Positions 5,833 to 13,237 of a stretch of 15,073 bases of DNA are shown piece by piece. The notes beneath the pieces were generated by a model. The model saw only the letters and a list, made by a program, of their open reading frames with translations, did no database searches and was not told where the DNA came from. How positions within the stretch are numbered: the first letter of the stretch is position 1; each line of letters begins with the position of its first letter. The translations under genes were made by a program, and so were the position numbers. Source of the DNA: Ga0074130 sp035565355 (GTDB lineage Bacteria > Pseudomonadota > Gammaproteobacteria > Burkholderiales > Rhodocyclaceae); NCBI GenBank assembly GCA_035565355.1, contig DATMSM010000107.1, forward strand, positions 1 to 15,073, in the 5' to 3' direction.

Positions 5833-7899
5833 ATGAATGTCCTGTTTGAAGAGGACGGCGCTTTCAAGGCCGGCAGCATCCTCGCCGACAACAACACCTC
5901 GCTGCAGATCGAACTGCCCACCGGCAAGCGCAGCAAGGTCAAGAGCGGCAATGTACTGCTGCGCTTCGCTTCGCCCAACCCGGCCGAACTGATGCAGCGT
6001 GCCGAGCAGGCGGCGGAGGAAATCGACGTTGCCTTCCTGTGGGAGGTCTGCGGCGACGGCGAATTTGCGTTCGAGGAGTTGGCCGCCGAATACCAGGGCG
6101 ACAAGCCCGGCCCGGTCGATGCCGCCAGCGTGCTGATGCGTCTGCATTCGGCGCCCATGTATTTCCACCGCAAGGGCAAGGGCCGCTACCGCAAGGCACC
6201 GCCGGAAATCCTGCAGGCGGCGCTGGCCGGTCTAGAGAAGAAGCGCCTGCAAGCCGAGCAGGTCGAACGCATGAGCCTCGAGCTGATCGCCGGCACGCTA
6301 CCACCCGAGTTCCCGCCCCTGCTGCAGCAGTTGCTCTACAAACCGGACCGCAACCGCCTTGAAACCAAGGCGCTGGAAGCCGCCTGTGCCGAAGCGCATC
6401 TGTCGGTACCGAAGCTGCTCGCGCACTGTCGCGCCTTTGCCAGCAGCCACGACTATCATCTCGGGCGCTTCCTGTTCGAATACTTTCCCAAGGGTACGGA
6501 CTTCCCGACGCATGATTTCGCGCTCGGCGACTTTGCCGATCTGCCTCTGGCCGAAGCACAGGCCTTCAGCATCGACGACGCCTCGACCACCGAAATCGAT
6601 GATGCGCTTTCGGTCACGCCGCGTCCTCAGAGCGAAGGCGGCGGCTGGCGTATCGGCATCCATATCGCCGCGCCCGGCCTCTCGGTGACGCCGGAAAACG
6701 CACTCGGCGCCATTGCGCGCACGCGTCTGTCCACCGTCTACATGCCCGGCCACAAGATCACCATGTTGCCGGAAGCGGTGGTCGATGCCTTCACCCTGGC
6801 CGAGGGACGCGTTTGCCCGACCTTGTCGCTCTATCTCGACGTTGCGCCCGATCTGCGCATCCGCGGGCAAGAATCGCGACTTGAGCGCATCCGCATCGCG
6901 GCCAACCTGCGCCATCACGATATCGAGCCGGTGTTCAACGATGCGACACTGGCGGCCGGCGACAAGAGCGGGCTACCCGACTTTCCCTATCGTGACGAGC
7001 TCTATCTGCTGTGGCAACTGGCCACCGTGCTTGAGGCCGGCCGCGGCAAGCCTTCGGCCAATCGCACGCAGAAGGACTTCAACTACCGCATAGACTGGGA
7101 ACGCGACGGCGTCGATCCAGGCTTTGAGAACACCCAGGGCTGGCTCAGCCTCGACGAACGGCCACGCGGCAGTCCGCTCGACATGCTGGTCGCCGAGATG
7201 ATGATCGTTGCCAACGCCGGCTGGGGCGCCGCCCTGCGCGATGCCGGCATCGCCGCCCTCTATCGAGCCCAGGCCTCAGGCAAGGTTCGCATGACCACGG
7301 TCGCCGCACCGCACGAGGGGCTGGGGGTCGATTGCTATGCCTGGGCCAGCTCGCCATTGCGCCGCTACGTTGACCTCATTAACCAGTGGCAGCTGATTGC
7401 CTGGGTGCGCGGCGAGGCGCCGCGCTATACAGCCAAGGACACCGAGTTCCTGGCCGCCCTGCGCGATTTCGAACTGACCTACGCCGGATACGCCGAATTC
7501 CAGCGCGGCATGGAGCGCTATTGGTGCCTGCGCTGGCTGCTGCAGCATGCCACTGAAAGCACCAACGCCACGGTGCTGCGCGAAAATCTTGTGCGCCTTG
7601 AAGAGGTGCCGCTGGTCCTGCGCGTGAACTCGCTGCCGGCACTGGATCGCGGTGCCCGCGTGACCCTGGAAATCGGGCGCATCGACCTGCTCGACGCCGA
7701 TATCCACGCCAACTATCGGGCCACCCTGGCCGGGCACGGCGAGATCGACGCGTCCGATGACGACGAGCTTGCGGAAGACGCCGCCCGCATCGGCGCTGAG
7801 GAGGTTACCGAGGGCGCGCCGCCGCCCGGCGCTGACGCCGAATTGGCAGGCAATGAGGCCTCTGCTAGCGCTTTGGGGACGACAAGCGACGCAGAGTAA
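5833..7899 (+). CDS. RNB-domain exoribonuclease (RNase II/R superfamily)
   Basis: This 688-residue protein is predicted to degrade RNA processively from the 3' end. An N-terminal OB-like segment (MNVLFEEDGAFKAGSI...) is followed by a helical region. The RNB catalytic domain starts near 245 with IDDASTTEIDDALS: D248, D256 and D257 align with metal-binding aspartates, while E254 replaces the aspartate seen in E. coli RNase II (D207). ASSPLRRYVDLINQ (505-518) carries the conserved arginine/tyrosine region. A short S1-like end (LRVNSLPALDRGARVTLEIG) is followed by an acidic low-complexity tail (about 637-688). It differs from E. coli rnb in layout and resembles the betaproteobacterial subgroup, so no symbol is given. 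There is no clear Shine-Dalgarno. The downstream TonB-like gene starts 9 nt after the stop. Confidence 0.92.
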   Translation: MNVLFEEDGAFKAGSILADNNTSLQIELPTGKRSKVKSGNVLLRFASPNPAELMQRAEQAAEEIDVAFLWEVCGDGEFAFEELAAEYQGDKPGPVDAASVLMRLHSAPMYFHRKGKGRYRKAPPEILQAALAGLEKKRLQAEQVERMSLELIAGTLPPEFPPLLQQLLYKPDRNRLETKALEAACAEAHLSVPKLLAHCRAFASSHDYHLGRFLFEYFPKGTDFPTHDFALGDFADLPLAEAQAFSIDDASTTEIDDALSVTPRPQSEGGGWRIGIHIAAPGLSVTPENALGAIARTRLSTVYMPGHKITMLPEAVVDAFTLAEGRVCPTLSLYLDVAPDLRIRGQESRLERIRIAANLRHHDIEPVFNDATLAAGDKSGLPDFPYRDELYLLWQLATVLEAGRGKPSANRTQKDFNYRIDWERDGVDPGFENTQGWLSLDERPRGSPLDMLVAEMMIVANAGWGAALRDAGIAALYRAQASGKVRMTTVAAPHEGLGVDCYAWASSPLRRYVDLINQWQLIAWVRGEAPRYTAKDTEFLAALRDFELTYAGYAEFQRGMERYWCLRWLLQHATESTNATVLRENLVRLEEVPLVLRVNSLPALDRGARVTLEIGRIDLLDADIHANYRATLAGHGEIDASDDDELAEDAARIGAEEVTEGAPPPGADAELAGNEASASALGTTSDAE

Positions 7900-7902
7900 A
7901 AT
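7873..7902 (+). promoter_or_regulatory. Candidate promoter overlapping the RNB gene stop, giving a possibly leaderless tonB-like mRNA
   Basis: TTGGGG (7873-7878) and TAAAAT (7897-7902) are spaced by 18 bp. TAAAAT ends 6 nt before the ATG at 7909, so transcription would begin at or within a base of the start codon. The -10 overlaps the TAA stop of the nuclease gene. The match is moderate (TTG plus a good -10). Read-through from upstream is also likely. Confidence 0.3.
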
Positions 7903-7908
7903 CGGGGC

Positions 7909-8772
7909 ATGCTGAAAGCTGCTTTCCCATCCATGTCGGGCCTGACGCTCGGCATCGGCGTCTCCCTTGCCCTTCATGCTGCGATCCTCAGCGTGCACTT
8001 CACCCTGCCGGATGCGCTCGGCAAGGCCAGCGCACGCGCACTTGACGTCATCCTGGTCAACAGCAAGAGCGCGCGCAAGCCGACCGACGCGCAGGCGCTG
8101 GCCCAAGCCAATCTCGACGGCGGCGGCAATACCGAGCAGAACCGCATCGCCAGCACGCCGCTGCCGCCCTCGCACAACACCCGGGAAGGCGACAGCCTGG
8201 TCAACGCGCAACGCCGCGTCGCCGAGCTCGAAAGCATGCAACGCCAGCTGATGACGCAGGCGAAGAGCAAGAAGGTCGTCAGCAACGAGCGCACCACGCG
8301 TGACCCGCAGCCGCAAACGCCACAGCCGCTCAGCGGCGCGGATCTGGCCAGCAGCGCCATGGCCATCGCCCGCCTCGAAGCGCAGATCTCGCAACAGATG
8401 GACGCCTACAACAAGATGCCGCGCAAGAAATTCATCGGCGCGCGCACCGAGGAGCTGCGTTATGCGCAGTACATCGAGGACTGGCGCCAGAAGGTCGAGC
8501 GCATCGGCAATCTCAACTACCCGGAAGCGGCGCGCGGACGCCTCTACGGCAATCTCGTCCTGACCCTGACCTTGCGCAGCGATGGCAGCCTCAGCAATGT
8601 CGAACTGATCCGCTCCTCCGGCCACCAGGCGCTGGACGAGGCGGCCCAGCGTATTGTGCGCATGGCCGCGCCCTATGCCGTCTTTCCCGAATCCATACGC
8701 CGCGAGTACGATGAACTGGTCATCACGCGCACCTGGAACTTCACCAACTCCGACCGCCTGCAGACGAAATGA
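7909..8772 (+). CDS. TonB-like energy transducer (C-terminal TonB domain)
   Basis: This 287-residue protein has a single N-terminal transmembrane helix (about 11-31). A signature LDVILVNSKSAR...QALAQANLDGGG follows, then a charged, partly coiled-coil linker (about 96-170) with a short proline stretch (PQPQTPQPL). The C-terminal TonB domain (about 200-285) contains NYPEAARGRLYGNLVLTLTL, DGSLSNVELIRSSGH and LDEAAQRIV. TonB proteins pass proton-motive force to outer-membrane receptors. No ExbB/ExbD genes are nearby and the linker is far less proline-rich than E. coli TonB, so it may serve another envelope role. The ATG at 7909 is used; an in-frame ATG at residue 9 is an alternative. The stop overlaps aroE by 4 bp. 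Confidence 0.85.
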   Translation: MLKAAFPSMSGLTLGIGVSLALHAAILSVHFTLPDALGKASARALDVILVNSKSARKPTDAQALAQANLDGGGNTEQNRIASTPLPPSHNTREGDSLVNAQRRVAELESMQRQLMTQAKSKKVVSNERTTRDPQPQTPQPLSGADLASSAMAIARLEAQISQQMDAYNKMPRKKFIGARTEELRYAQYIEDWRQKVERIGNLNYPEAARGRLYGNLVLTLTLRSDGSLSNVELIRSSGHQALDEAAQRIVRMAAPYAVFPESIRREYDELVITRTWNFTNSDRLQTK

Positions 8773-9611
8773 TGAGTGATCGCGACACTGACCGTTATGT
8801 GGTGATCGGCAACCCCGTTGCTCACAGCAAGTCACCGCGCATCCATGCCCTGTTTGCGACCCAGACTGCGCAGGCGATGCACTACACCACCCTGCTGGCA
8901 CCACTGGATGGCTTTGTAACGGCAGTGCGCGAATTCATCGCAGCCGGCGGACGTGGCGCCAATGTCACCGTGCCCTTCAAGGAGGAGGCCTTCCGCCTCT
9001 GCACCCAGTTGAGCGCGCGCGCGGCGGCGGCGGGTGCAGTGAACACCCTGCGCTTCGATGCCAGCGGCACCATCTTCGGCGACAACACCGACGGTGCCGG
9101 ACTGGTACGCGACATTACCGCCAATCTGTGCCGCAGCCTGCATGAGAAACGGGTATTGCTGCTCGGCGCGGGCGGCGCCGCACGCGGCGTCATCCTGCCC
9201 TTGCTGCTCGAAGCACCGGCCCGGCTCTATATCGCCAACCGCACACCGGCCAAGGCCGCCGCTCTCGTCAACGAATTCAATGCCCTGCCGGACGCCTTGC
9301 CTGGACGCCTGGATGGCGGCAGCTTCAGCAACCTTGCCGGGCAGCAGTTCGACATCCTCATCAATGCCACCTCGGCCGGCCTCTCGGATAGCCCATTGGA
9401 CCTGCCCGCCGGCCTTTTTGCCGAGGGCGCCCTCGCCTACGACATGGTCTACGGTCGTGAAACGCCGTTTATGCAGCAAGCCGTCGCCGCCGGCGCACAA
9501 GTCGCGGACGGCCTCGGCATGCTGGTCGAACAAGCCGCCGAATCCTTCTGCATCTGGCGCGGCGTGCGGCCGGAAACCGCGCCGGTCATGCAGGCACTGC
9601 GGGCGGGCTAA
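8769..9611 (+). CDS. aroE: Shikimate dehydrogenase
   Basis: This 280-residue enzyme reduces 3-dehydroshikimate to shikimate with NADPH in the aromatic amino acid pathway. The substrate domain has SKSP (20-23), NVTVPFK (65-71) with catalytic K71, and GDNTDG (104-109) with D107. The nucleotide domain has GAGGAARG (133-140) and NRTPAK (157-162), the NADP-binding NRT type. N199-ATSAG and DGLGMLVEQ (247-255) complete the AroE pattern. The gene starts within the ATGATGA that contains the TonB-like gene's stop. Either ATG (8769 or 8772) could be used; the first is given here. mtgA follows after 3 bp, so the three genes form one translationally linked block. Confidence 0.97.
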   Translation: MMSDRDTDRYVVIGNPVAHSKSPRIHALFATQTAQAMHYTTLLAPLDGFVTAVREFIAAGGRGANVTVPFKEEAFRLCTQLSARAAAAGAVNTLRFDASGTIFGDNTDGAGLVRDITANLCRSLHEKRVLLLGAGGAARGVILPLLLEAPARLYIANRTPAKAAALVNEFNALPDALPGRLDGGSFSNLAGQQFDILINATSAGLSDSPLDLPAGLFAEGALAYDMVYGRETPFMQQAVAAGAQVADGLGMLVEQAAESFCIWRGVRPETAPVMQALRAG

Positions 9612-9614
9612 AGC

Positions 9615-10316
9615 ATGCTGAAACGAGTCGGGCGCTGGCTCCGGCGCGGCCTGTTGCTGCTGGTGCTGGGCATTTTCTTGCTGCAGCTCTGGTATTTGGG
9701 CTGGGTTGCCTGGTGGCGCTTCGTTAATCCCGGCATGACCAGCTTCATGGAGGTCCGTCTCGAACAATTGCGCGAGAAGAATCCCAAGTACGAACTCAAG
9801 CATCAGTGGCAGCCCTACGAGCGTATTTCCGTGCACCTCAAGCGCGCCGTGGTCGCGGCCGAGGACGACAAGTTCATCGACCACGAGGGCTTCGACTGGG
9901 TCGGCATCCAGAAGGCCATGGAAAAAAACGAGCGAAAGGGGCGCATTGTCGCCGGCGGTTCGACCATTTCACAGCAACTGGCCAAGAACCTGTTCCTCTC
10001 GGCCAGCAAGACCCCGTGGCGCAAAGCGCAGGAGGCTGTCATCACGCTCATGCTGGAAACACTGTGGGACAAGCGTCGCATTCTTGAGGTCTATCTCAAT
10101 GTAGTCGAGTGGGGCGATGGCGTCTTCGGCGCTGAAGCCGCCTCGCGCCGCTATTTCGGCACCAGCGCGACCCGCCTTGGTCCCGAGCAGGCCGCACGCC
10201 TGGCCGTGATGCTGCCCGCGCCGCGCCGCTTCGAGCGCAATCCGTATTCGGGCTATCTGAACGGCCGCACCCAGCTGATTCTCGGCCGCATGCATTACGC
10301 CACCGTGCCGCAATAA
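9615..10316 (+). CDS. mtgA: Monofunctional biosynthetic peptidoglycan transglycosylase
   Basis: This 233-residue membrane-anchored GT51 enzyme polymerises lipid II into glycan strands at the outer face of the inner membrane. One N-terminal transmembrane helix (about 12-35) follows a basic start. The GT51 motifs are complete: AAEDDKFIDHEGFDW with catalytic E83, GGSTISQQLAKNLFL (114-128), WRKAQEAVITLMLE with the second key glutamate E140, ILEVYLNVVEWGDGVFGAEAAS, and a final QAARLAVMLPAPRR. There is no transpeptidase domain, as expected for MtgA. It starts 3 bp after the aroE stop, so the mRNA is probably shared. Undecaprenyl pyrophosphate released here is the substrate of UppP, encoded about 5 kb upstream. 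Confidence 0.97.
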   Translation: MLKRVGRWLRRGLLLLVLGIFLLQLWYLGWVAWWRFVNPGMTSFMEVRLEQLREKNPKYELKHQWQPYERISVHLKRAVVAAEDDKFIDHEGFDWVGIQKAMEKNERKGRIVAGGSTISQQLAKNLFLSASKTPWRKAQEAVITLMLETLWDKRRILEVYLNVVEWGDGVFGAEAASRRYFGTSATRLGPEQAARLAVMLPAPRRFERNPYSGYLNGRTQLILGRMHYATVPQ

Positions 10317-10324
10317 GCTCCCTG

Positions 10325-10330
10325 TATCAT
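10325..10330 (+). promoter_or_regulatory. Candidate -10 box close to the sugar transferase start
   Basis: TATCAT ends 7 nt before the ATG at 10338, in the 21-bp gap after mtgA. If it is a -10 element, the transcript would start at the ATG. No -35 match is evident at 16-18 bp. No Shine-Dalgarno is seen before this gene. Confidence 0.22.
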
Positions 10331-10337
10331 CGCTGCG

Positions 10338-11768
10338 ATGAACGCTGCCCCCGACACCTCGCTCTCCAACCTGCCGGCCTACCGCACCGCCGTGCTGCGC
10401 CGCATGCTCGGCATGTCGCTGTCCTGGCGCCACCCGCTGTCCTCGGCCGAAGCCCTGCTTGACCCGGTCGCCATCATCGGCACCCTGTGGCTGCTGGTCC
10501 TGCATGCGGACCTCCAGGCCGAGGCGCATTGGTGGTGGCTGTCGGCCCTGCTGCTGGTGCTCACCTTTCCGGCCCCCGCCTATCTGCGCATCCCCTTCAT
10601 GGCGGTGGTGCGCAGCATCCTGTCCGGCTGGGTGGTGCTGGCACCGGTACTGATCGGCGGCAGCCTGCTGCTGGCCCAGCTGGCTGGCACGCCGCCCATC
10701 CTCGAATCCGTGGTCCTGCGCGACTGGCTGTGGCTGGCGCCCTTGATGCAGCTCGGCCTGCATGCGCTATTGCGCTGCCTGGCGCCCATGCTCATCGACC
10801 TTGACGGTAGCAGCCGCGTGGCCGTGATTGCCGGTGCCGGCGACACCGGTTCGCGCCTGGGCGAACAACTGCTCAACAACCCTTACGGCGCCACGCGGGT
10901 CATGGGCTTCTTCGACGATCGACACGGCGAACGCGTCGGTCAGGAGTTGCCCATACTCGGCCCCCTCTCCGACCTGCCTGCTTATATCGCCGCCGGTAAT
11001 GCCAATGTCGTCTACATCACGCTGCCGCTGTCGGTCCAGTCACGCATCGGCACCATGCTGGAAAACCTGCGCCAAACCGATGCCCAGGTCTATTACGTAC
11101 CCGACGTGCTGGTTGCGGACCTGCTGCGCGGCTGGTGCGATGTGGTCGGCGACGCGCCGGTAGTGGCCATGCTCGAGTCGCCCTTCGCCAGCCTGGCGGG
11201 CGTGGGCAAGCGCCTTATTGACATTGTGCTGGCCTCGCTGCTGTTGCTATTGGTGCTGCCGCTGCTCGCCGTACTGGGCCTCGCCGTCAAGCTGGTTTCA
11301 CGCGGGCCGGCTTTTGTGGTCCAGCACCGCTTTGGTCTGGATGGCCGTCAAATCGACCTTTACGCACTGCGCGCCACCGAGCCGGGGCCTCAGGAGACCG
11401 AGCTGGGCGACAAAGCTCCCCCCAATAATGGCCTGGGCCGCATCCTGCGCCGCACGCAGTTGGAAAAGCTGCCGCGCCTCGTCAATGTGATTCAGGGGCG
11501 TCTCAGCCTGGTTGGACCGCGGCCGCACGCCAAGGCCCATAATGAAATCTACCGCCGCATCGTCAAGGGCCATCTGGTCCGTCACCAGGTACGCTGCGGC
11601 ATCACCGGCTGGGCACAGATCAACGGCGTGCGTGGCGGCGAGAAGTCGCTCGATCACATGAAGGCGCGCGTCAGTCACGATCTGGAATATCTGCGTCACT
11701 GGTCGCTGCGTCTGGATCTGCAGATCATGCTGCGGGCAATGGCTAATCTGCTCACGCCGCGGCGCTGA
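10338..11768 (+). CDS. Polyprenyl-phosphate phosphoglycosyl transferase-like membrane protein, catalytic motifs degenerate
   Basis: This 476-residue protein has the WcaJ/WbaP-type layout. There are four N-terminal transmembrane helices (about 41-57, 66-88, 94-115, 129-152) and a Rossmann-like domain (about 158-275; AVIAGAGDTGSRLGEQLL, GFFDDR). A re-entrant hydrophobic helix (about 291-320, GKRLIDIVLASLLL) leads into the transferase core, where VGPRPHAKAHNEIYR and CGITGWAQINGVRGGE are well kept. Active members move a sugar-phosphate from a nucleotide sugar to undecaprenyl phosphate. Here the usual SLDELPQL is QLEKLPRL, so the catalytic Asp-Glu dyad is E376-K377. The usual LYKFRSM is LYALRAT (341-347) and the DPRVTRVG-like segment is eroded. 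The frame is intact with no stops. It is probably inactive or altered in chemistry. No polysaccharide genes are adjacent. Confidence 0.85.
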   Translation: MNAAPDTSLSNLPAYRTAVLRRMLGMSLSWRHPLSSAEALLDPVAIIGTLWLLVLHADLQAEAHWWWLSALLLVLTFPAPAYLRIPFMAVVRSILSGWVVLAPVLIGGSLLLAQLAGTPPILESVVLRDWLWLAPLMQLGLHALLRCLAPMLIDLDGSSRVAVIAGAGDTGSRLGEQLLNNPYGATRVMGFFDDRHGERVGQELPILGPLSDLPAYIAAGNANVVYITLPLSVQSRIGTMLENLRQTDAQVYYVPDVLVADLLRGWCDVVGDAPVVAMLESPFASLAGVGKRLIDIVLASLLLLLVLPLLAVLGLAVKLVSRGPAFVVQHRFGLDGRQIDLYALRATEPGPQETELGDKAPPNNGLGRILRRTQLEKLPRLVNVIQGRLSLVGPRPHAKAHNEIYRRIVKGHLVRHQVRCGITGWAQINGVRGGEKSLDHMKARVSHDLEYLRHWSLRLDLQIMLRAMANLLTPRR

Positions 11769-11774
11769 CGGATA

Positions 11775-11790
11775 GCCCATCATCCAGCCC
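11775..11790. repeat. 16-nt repeat copy upstream of corA
   Basis: GCCCATCATCCAGCCC begins 6 bp after the sugar transferase stop and matches GCCCATCCCCCAGCCC at 13222-13237 in 14 of 16 positions. GGAAGGGG occurs just downstream of both (11795-11802 and 13248-13255). The two copies bracket corA, each next to a stop codon. They may be remnants of a dispersed intergenic element. Confidence 0.35.
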
Positions 11791-11858
11791 GAATGGAAGG
11801 GGAAAGGAACTTGTCCGTCGTCCTGAAAACAAATCTGGGGGAAGCGGGCATCATCCCC

Positions 11859-11886
11859 TACAATGGCGCCCGCGGAGACTAGGAAA
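11859..11886 (+). promoter_or_regulatory. Candidate -10 box and ribosome site of corA
   Basis: TACAAT (11859-11864) is a good -10 hexamer without a convincing -35. AGGAAA (11881-11886) lies 3 nt before the ATG at 11890 and marks that ATG as the start. The upstream in-frame ATG at 11863 lies inside the -10 and has no ribosome site. The 121-bp gap before corA is the longest within the plus-strand run, so independent control is plausible. Confidence 0.4.
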
Positions 11887-11889
11887 GCC

Positions 11890-13221
11890 ATGAGCGATAC
11901 CCCCGTCAACCCTGCCGAGGACGACAGCGCCGCGCTGCAGCTTGATCTGCGCGAGGTGCAGGAGCTGCTCGCCCGGCAAAGGCGGGTGGAAAACCTGGTG
12001 CACCGCCAGGACATGCCGCGCCACGAGCTGGTTGAGGGCCTGGTCCACAAGCAGCACCTGAACGAGTTGAAGCAGCGTCTGGGACTCATGACCCCGGCGC
12101 GCATTGCCCGCATTCTCGAAGCGTTGCCGCAGGACGACGGCCTGCTGCTGTGGGAGTTGATCGGTCCCGAACGCGGCGAGGAAGTCCTGAATGAACTTTC
12201 GGACGCCGTGCGCGAAACCCTCGCCGGCAGCCCGCCTCCTTACCAGCGTCGCCCCATCATGCTCAACGCCTTCGAACTGAATAATGGCCGCCTGCGGCAG
12301 ATCCCCGTGGAAAACCATGGCGACCTGGCCGCCACCAAGCCCATCTGGGTGGACCTGATTGCCCCCAGCGAACTCGAACGCGAGTGGGTGGAGCAGATAT
12401 TCGGCCTGGTGCTGCCGGATACGGACAATCTCACCGACCTTGAAGAGTCCGCGCGTTTCTATATCGAGGAAAACGGCGAGGTGCATCTGCACTCCGACTT
12501 CCTGCTCGACAAGGAAGACGAGTCGCGCAACGTGCCGGTCGCCTTCGTTATTCACCAGAACATCCTGTTTTCTGTGCGCGGCGAAGAGCTGCCGGTGTTC
12601 CGTCTGCAACGTCTGCGTGCGCGTATTCAGCCCGGCTATGTGTCGGAAGGCCGCGACGTGCTGCTCGACCTCTACGGGGCCGACGTCGAATACTCCGCCG
12701 ATGCGCTGGAAGACGTCTATGCCGAACTCGAAGAAGTCGGCAAGAAGGTGCTCTCACCCAACGTCAGCGACGAAGAGGCCGCCACCATCCTCGCCGACAT
12801 CGCGCGCGAAGAAGACTTGAACGGCCGGATTCGCCGCAATGTGCTGGACACGCGCCGCGCGCTGTCCTTCCTGATGCGTGGCCGCATCCTCGCGCCCGAC
12901 CAGCACGAGGATGCGCGCCAGATCCTGCGCGACATTGAGTCCATCGACGGCCACACCGCCTTCATCTTCAACAAGATCAACTTTCTGATGGATGCCACCG
13001 TCGGCTTCATCAACATCAACCAGAACAAGGTGGTGAAGATCTTCTCGGTGGCCTCGGTCGCCCTGCTGCCGCCGACGCTGATTGCCAGCATCTATGGCAT
13101 GAACTTCCGCTTCATGCCTGAGTTGGAGTGGGAATACGGCTACCCCTTCGCCATTGGGCTGATGGTGGTTTCGGTCGGGCTACCGTTCTGGTTCTTCCGC
13201 AAAAAAGGCTGGCTCCGTTAA
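11890..13221 (+). CDS. corA: CorA-family divalent cation (Mg2+) channel with MgtE-N-like N-terminus
   Basis: From the ATG at 11890 this is 443 residues. The C-terminal half is CorA: a cytoplasmic alpha/beta funnel (about 121-250), long helices (about 265-370), first pore helix and the signature YGMNF with GMN at 403-405, then a second helix and a basic end (FFRKKGWLR). CorA pentamers carry Mg2+ (also Co2+, Ni2+) through the inner membrane. The first 120 residues are extra compared with the roughly 316-residue E. coli protein. Residues about 48-112 (LGLMTPARIARILEALPQDD, then GPERGEEVLNELSDAVRETL) resemble the helical repeats of the MgtE N domain, which in MgtE takes part in Mg2+ gating. This start is preferred over 11863 because of AGGAAA just upstream. 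Confidence 0.92.
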   Translation: MSDTPVNPAEDDSAALQLDLREVQELLARQRRVENLVHRQDMPRHELVEGLVHKQHLNELKQRLGLMTPARIARILEALPQDDGLLLWELIGPERGEEVLNELSDAVRETLAGSPPPYQRRPIMLNAFELNNGRLRQIPVENHGDLAATKPIWVDLIAPSELEREWVEQIFGLVLPDTDNLTDLEESARFYIEENGEVHLHSDFLLDKEDESRNVPVAFVIHQNILFSVRGEELPVFRLQRLRARIQPGYVSEGRDVLLDLYGADVEYSADALEDVYAELEEVGKKVLSPNVSDEEAATILADIAREEDLNGRIRRNVLDTRRALSFLMRGRILAPDQHEDARQILRDIESIDGHTAFIFNKINFLMDATVGFININQNKVVKIFSVASVALLPPTLIASIYGMNFRFMPELEWEYGYPFAIGLMVVSVGLPFWFFRKKGWLR

Positions 13222-13237
13222 GCCCATCCCCCAGCCC
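13222..13237. repeat. 16-nt repeat copy downstream of corA
   Basis: GCCCATCCCCCAGCCC directly follows the corA TAA and matches the copy at 11775-11790 in 14 of 16 positions. It leads into the hairpin at 13232-13261. Confidence 0.35.

Noticed and set aside
7276..8904. 542-codon minus-strand open frame across the nuclease and TonB-like genes
   Set aside because: It spans the junction of two well-supported plus-strand genes and reads as Gly/Ala/Arg/Gln-rich sequence without a motif.
9815..10763. Minus-strand open frames opposite mtgA and the sugar transferase
   Set aside because: They are low-complexity translations without motifs, opposite genes with complete family signatures.
11769..11889. 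Possible Mg2+ riboswitch in the corA leader
   Set aside because: Only short pairings (such as GGGGA with TCCCC) could be drawn by eye. Nothing matches a known Mg2+-sensing leader layout, so it was not listed.
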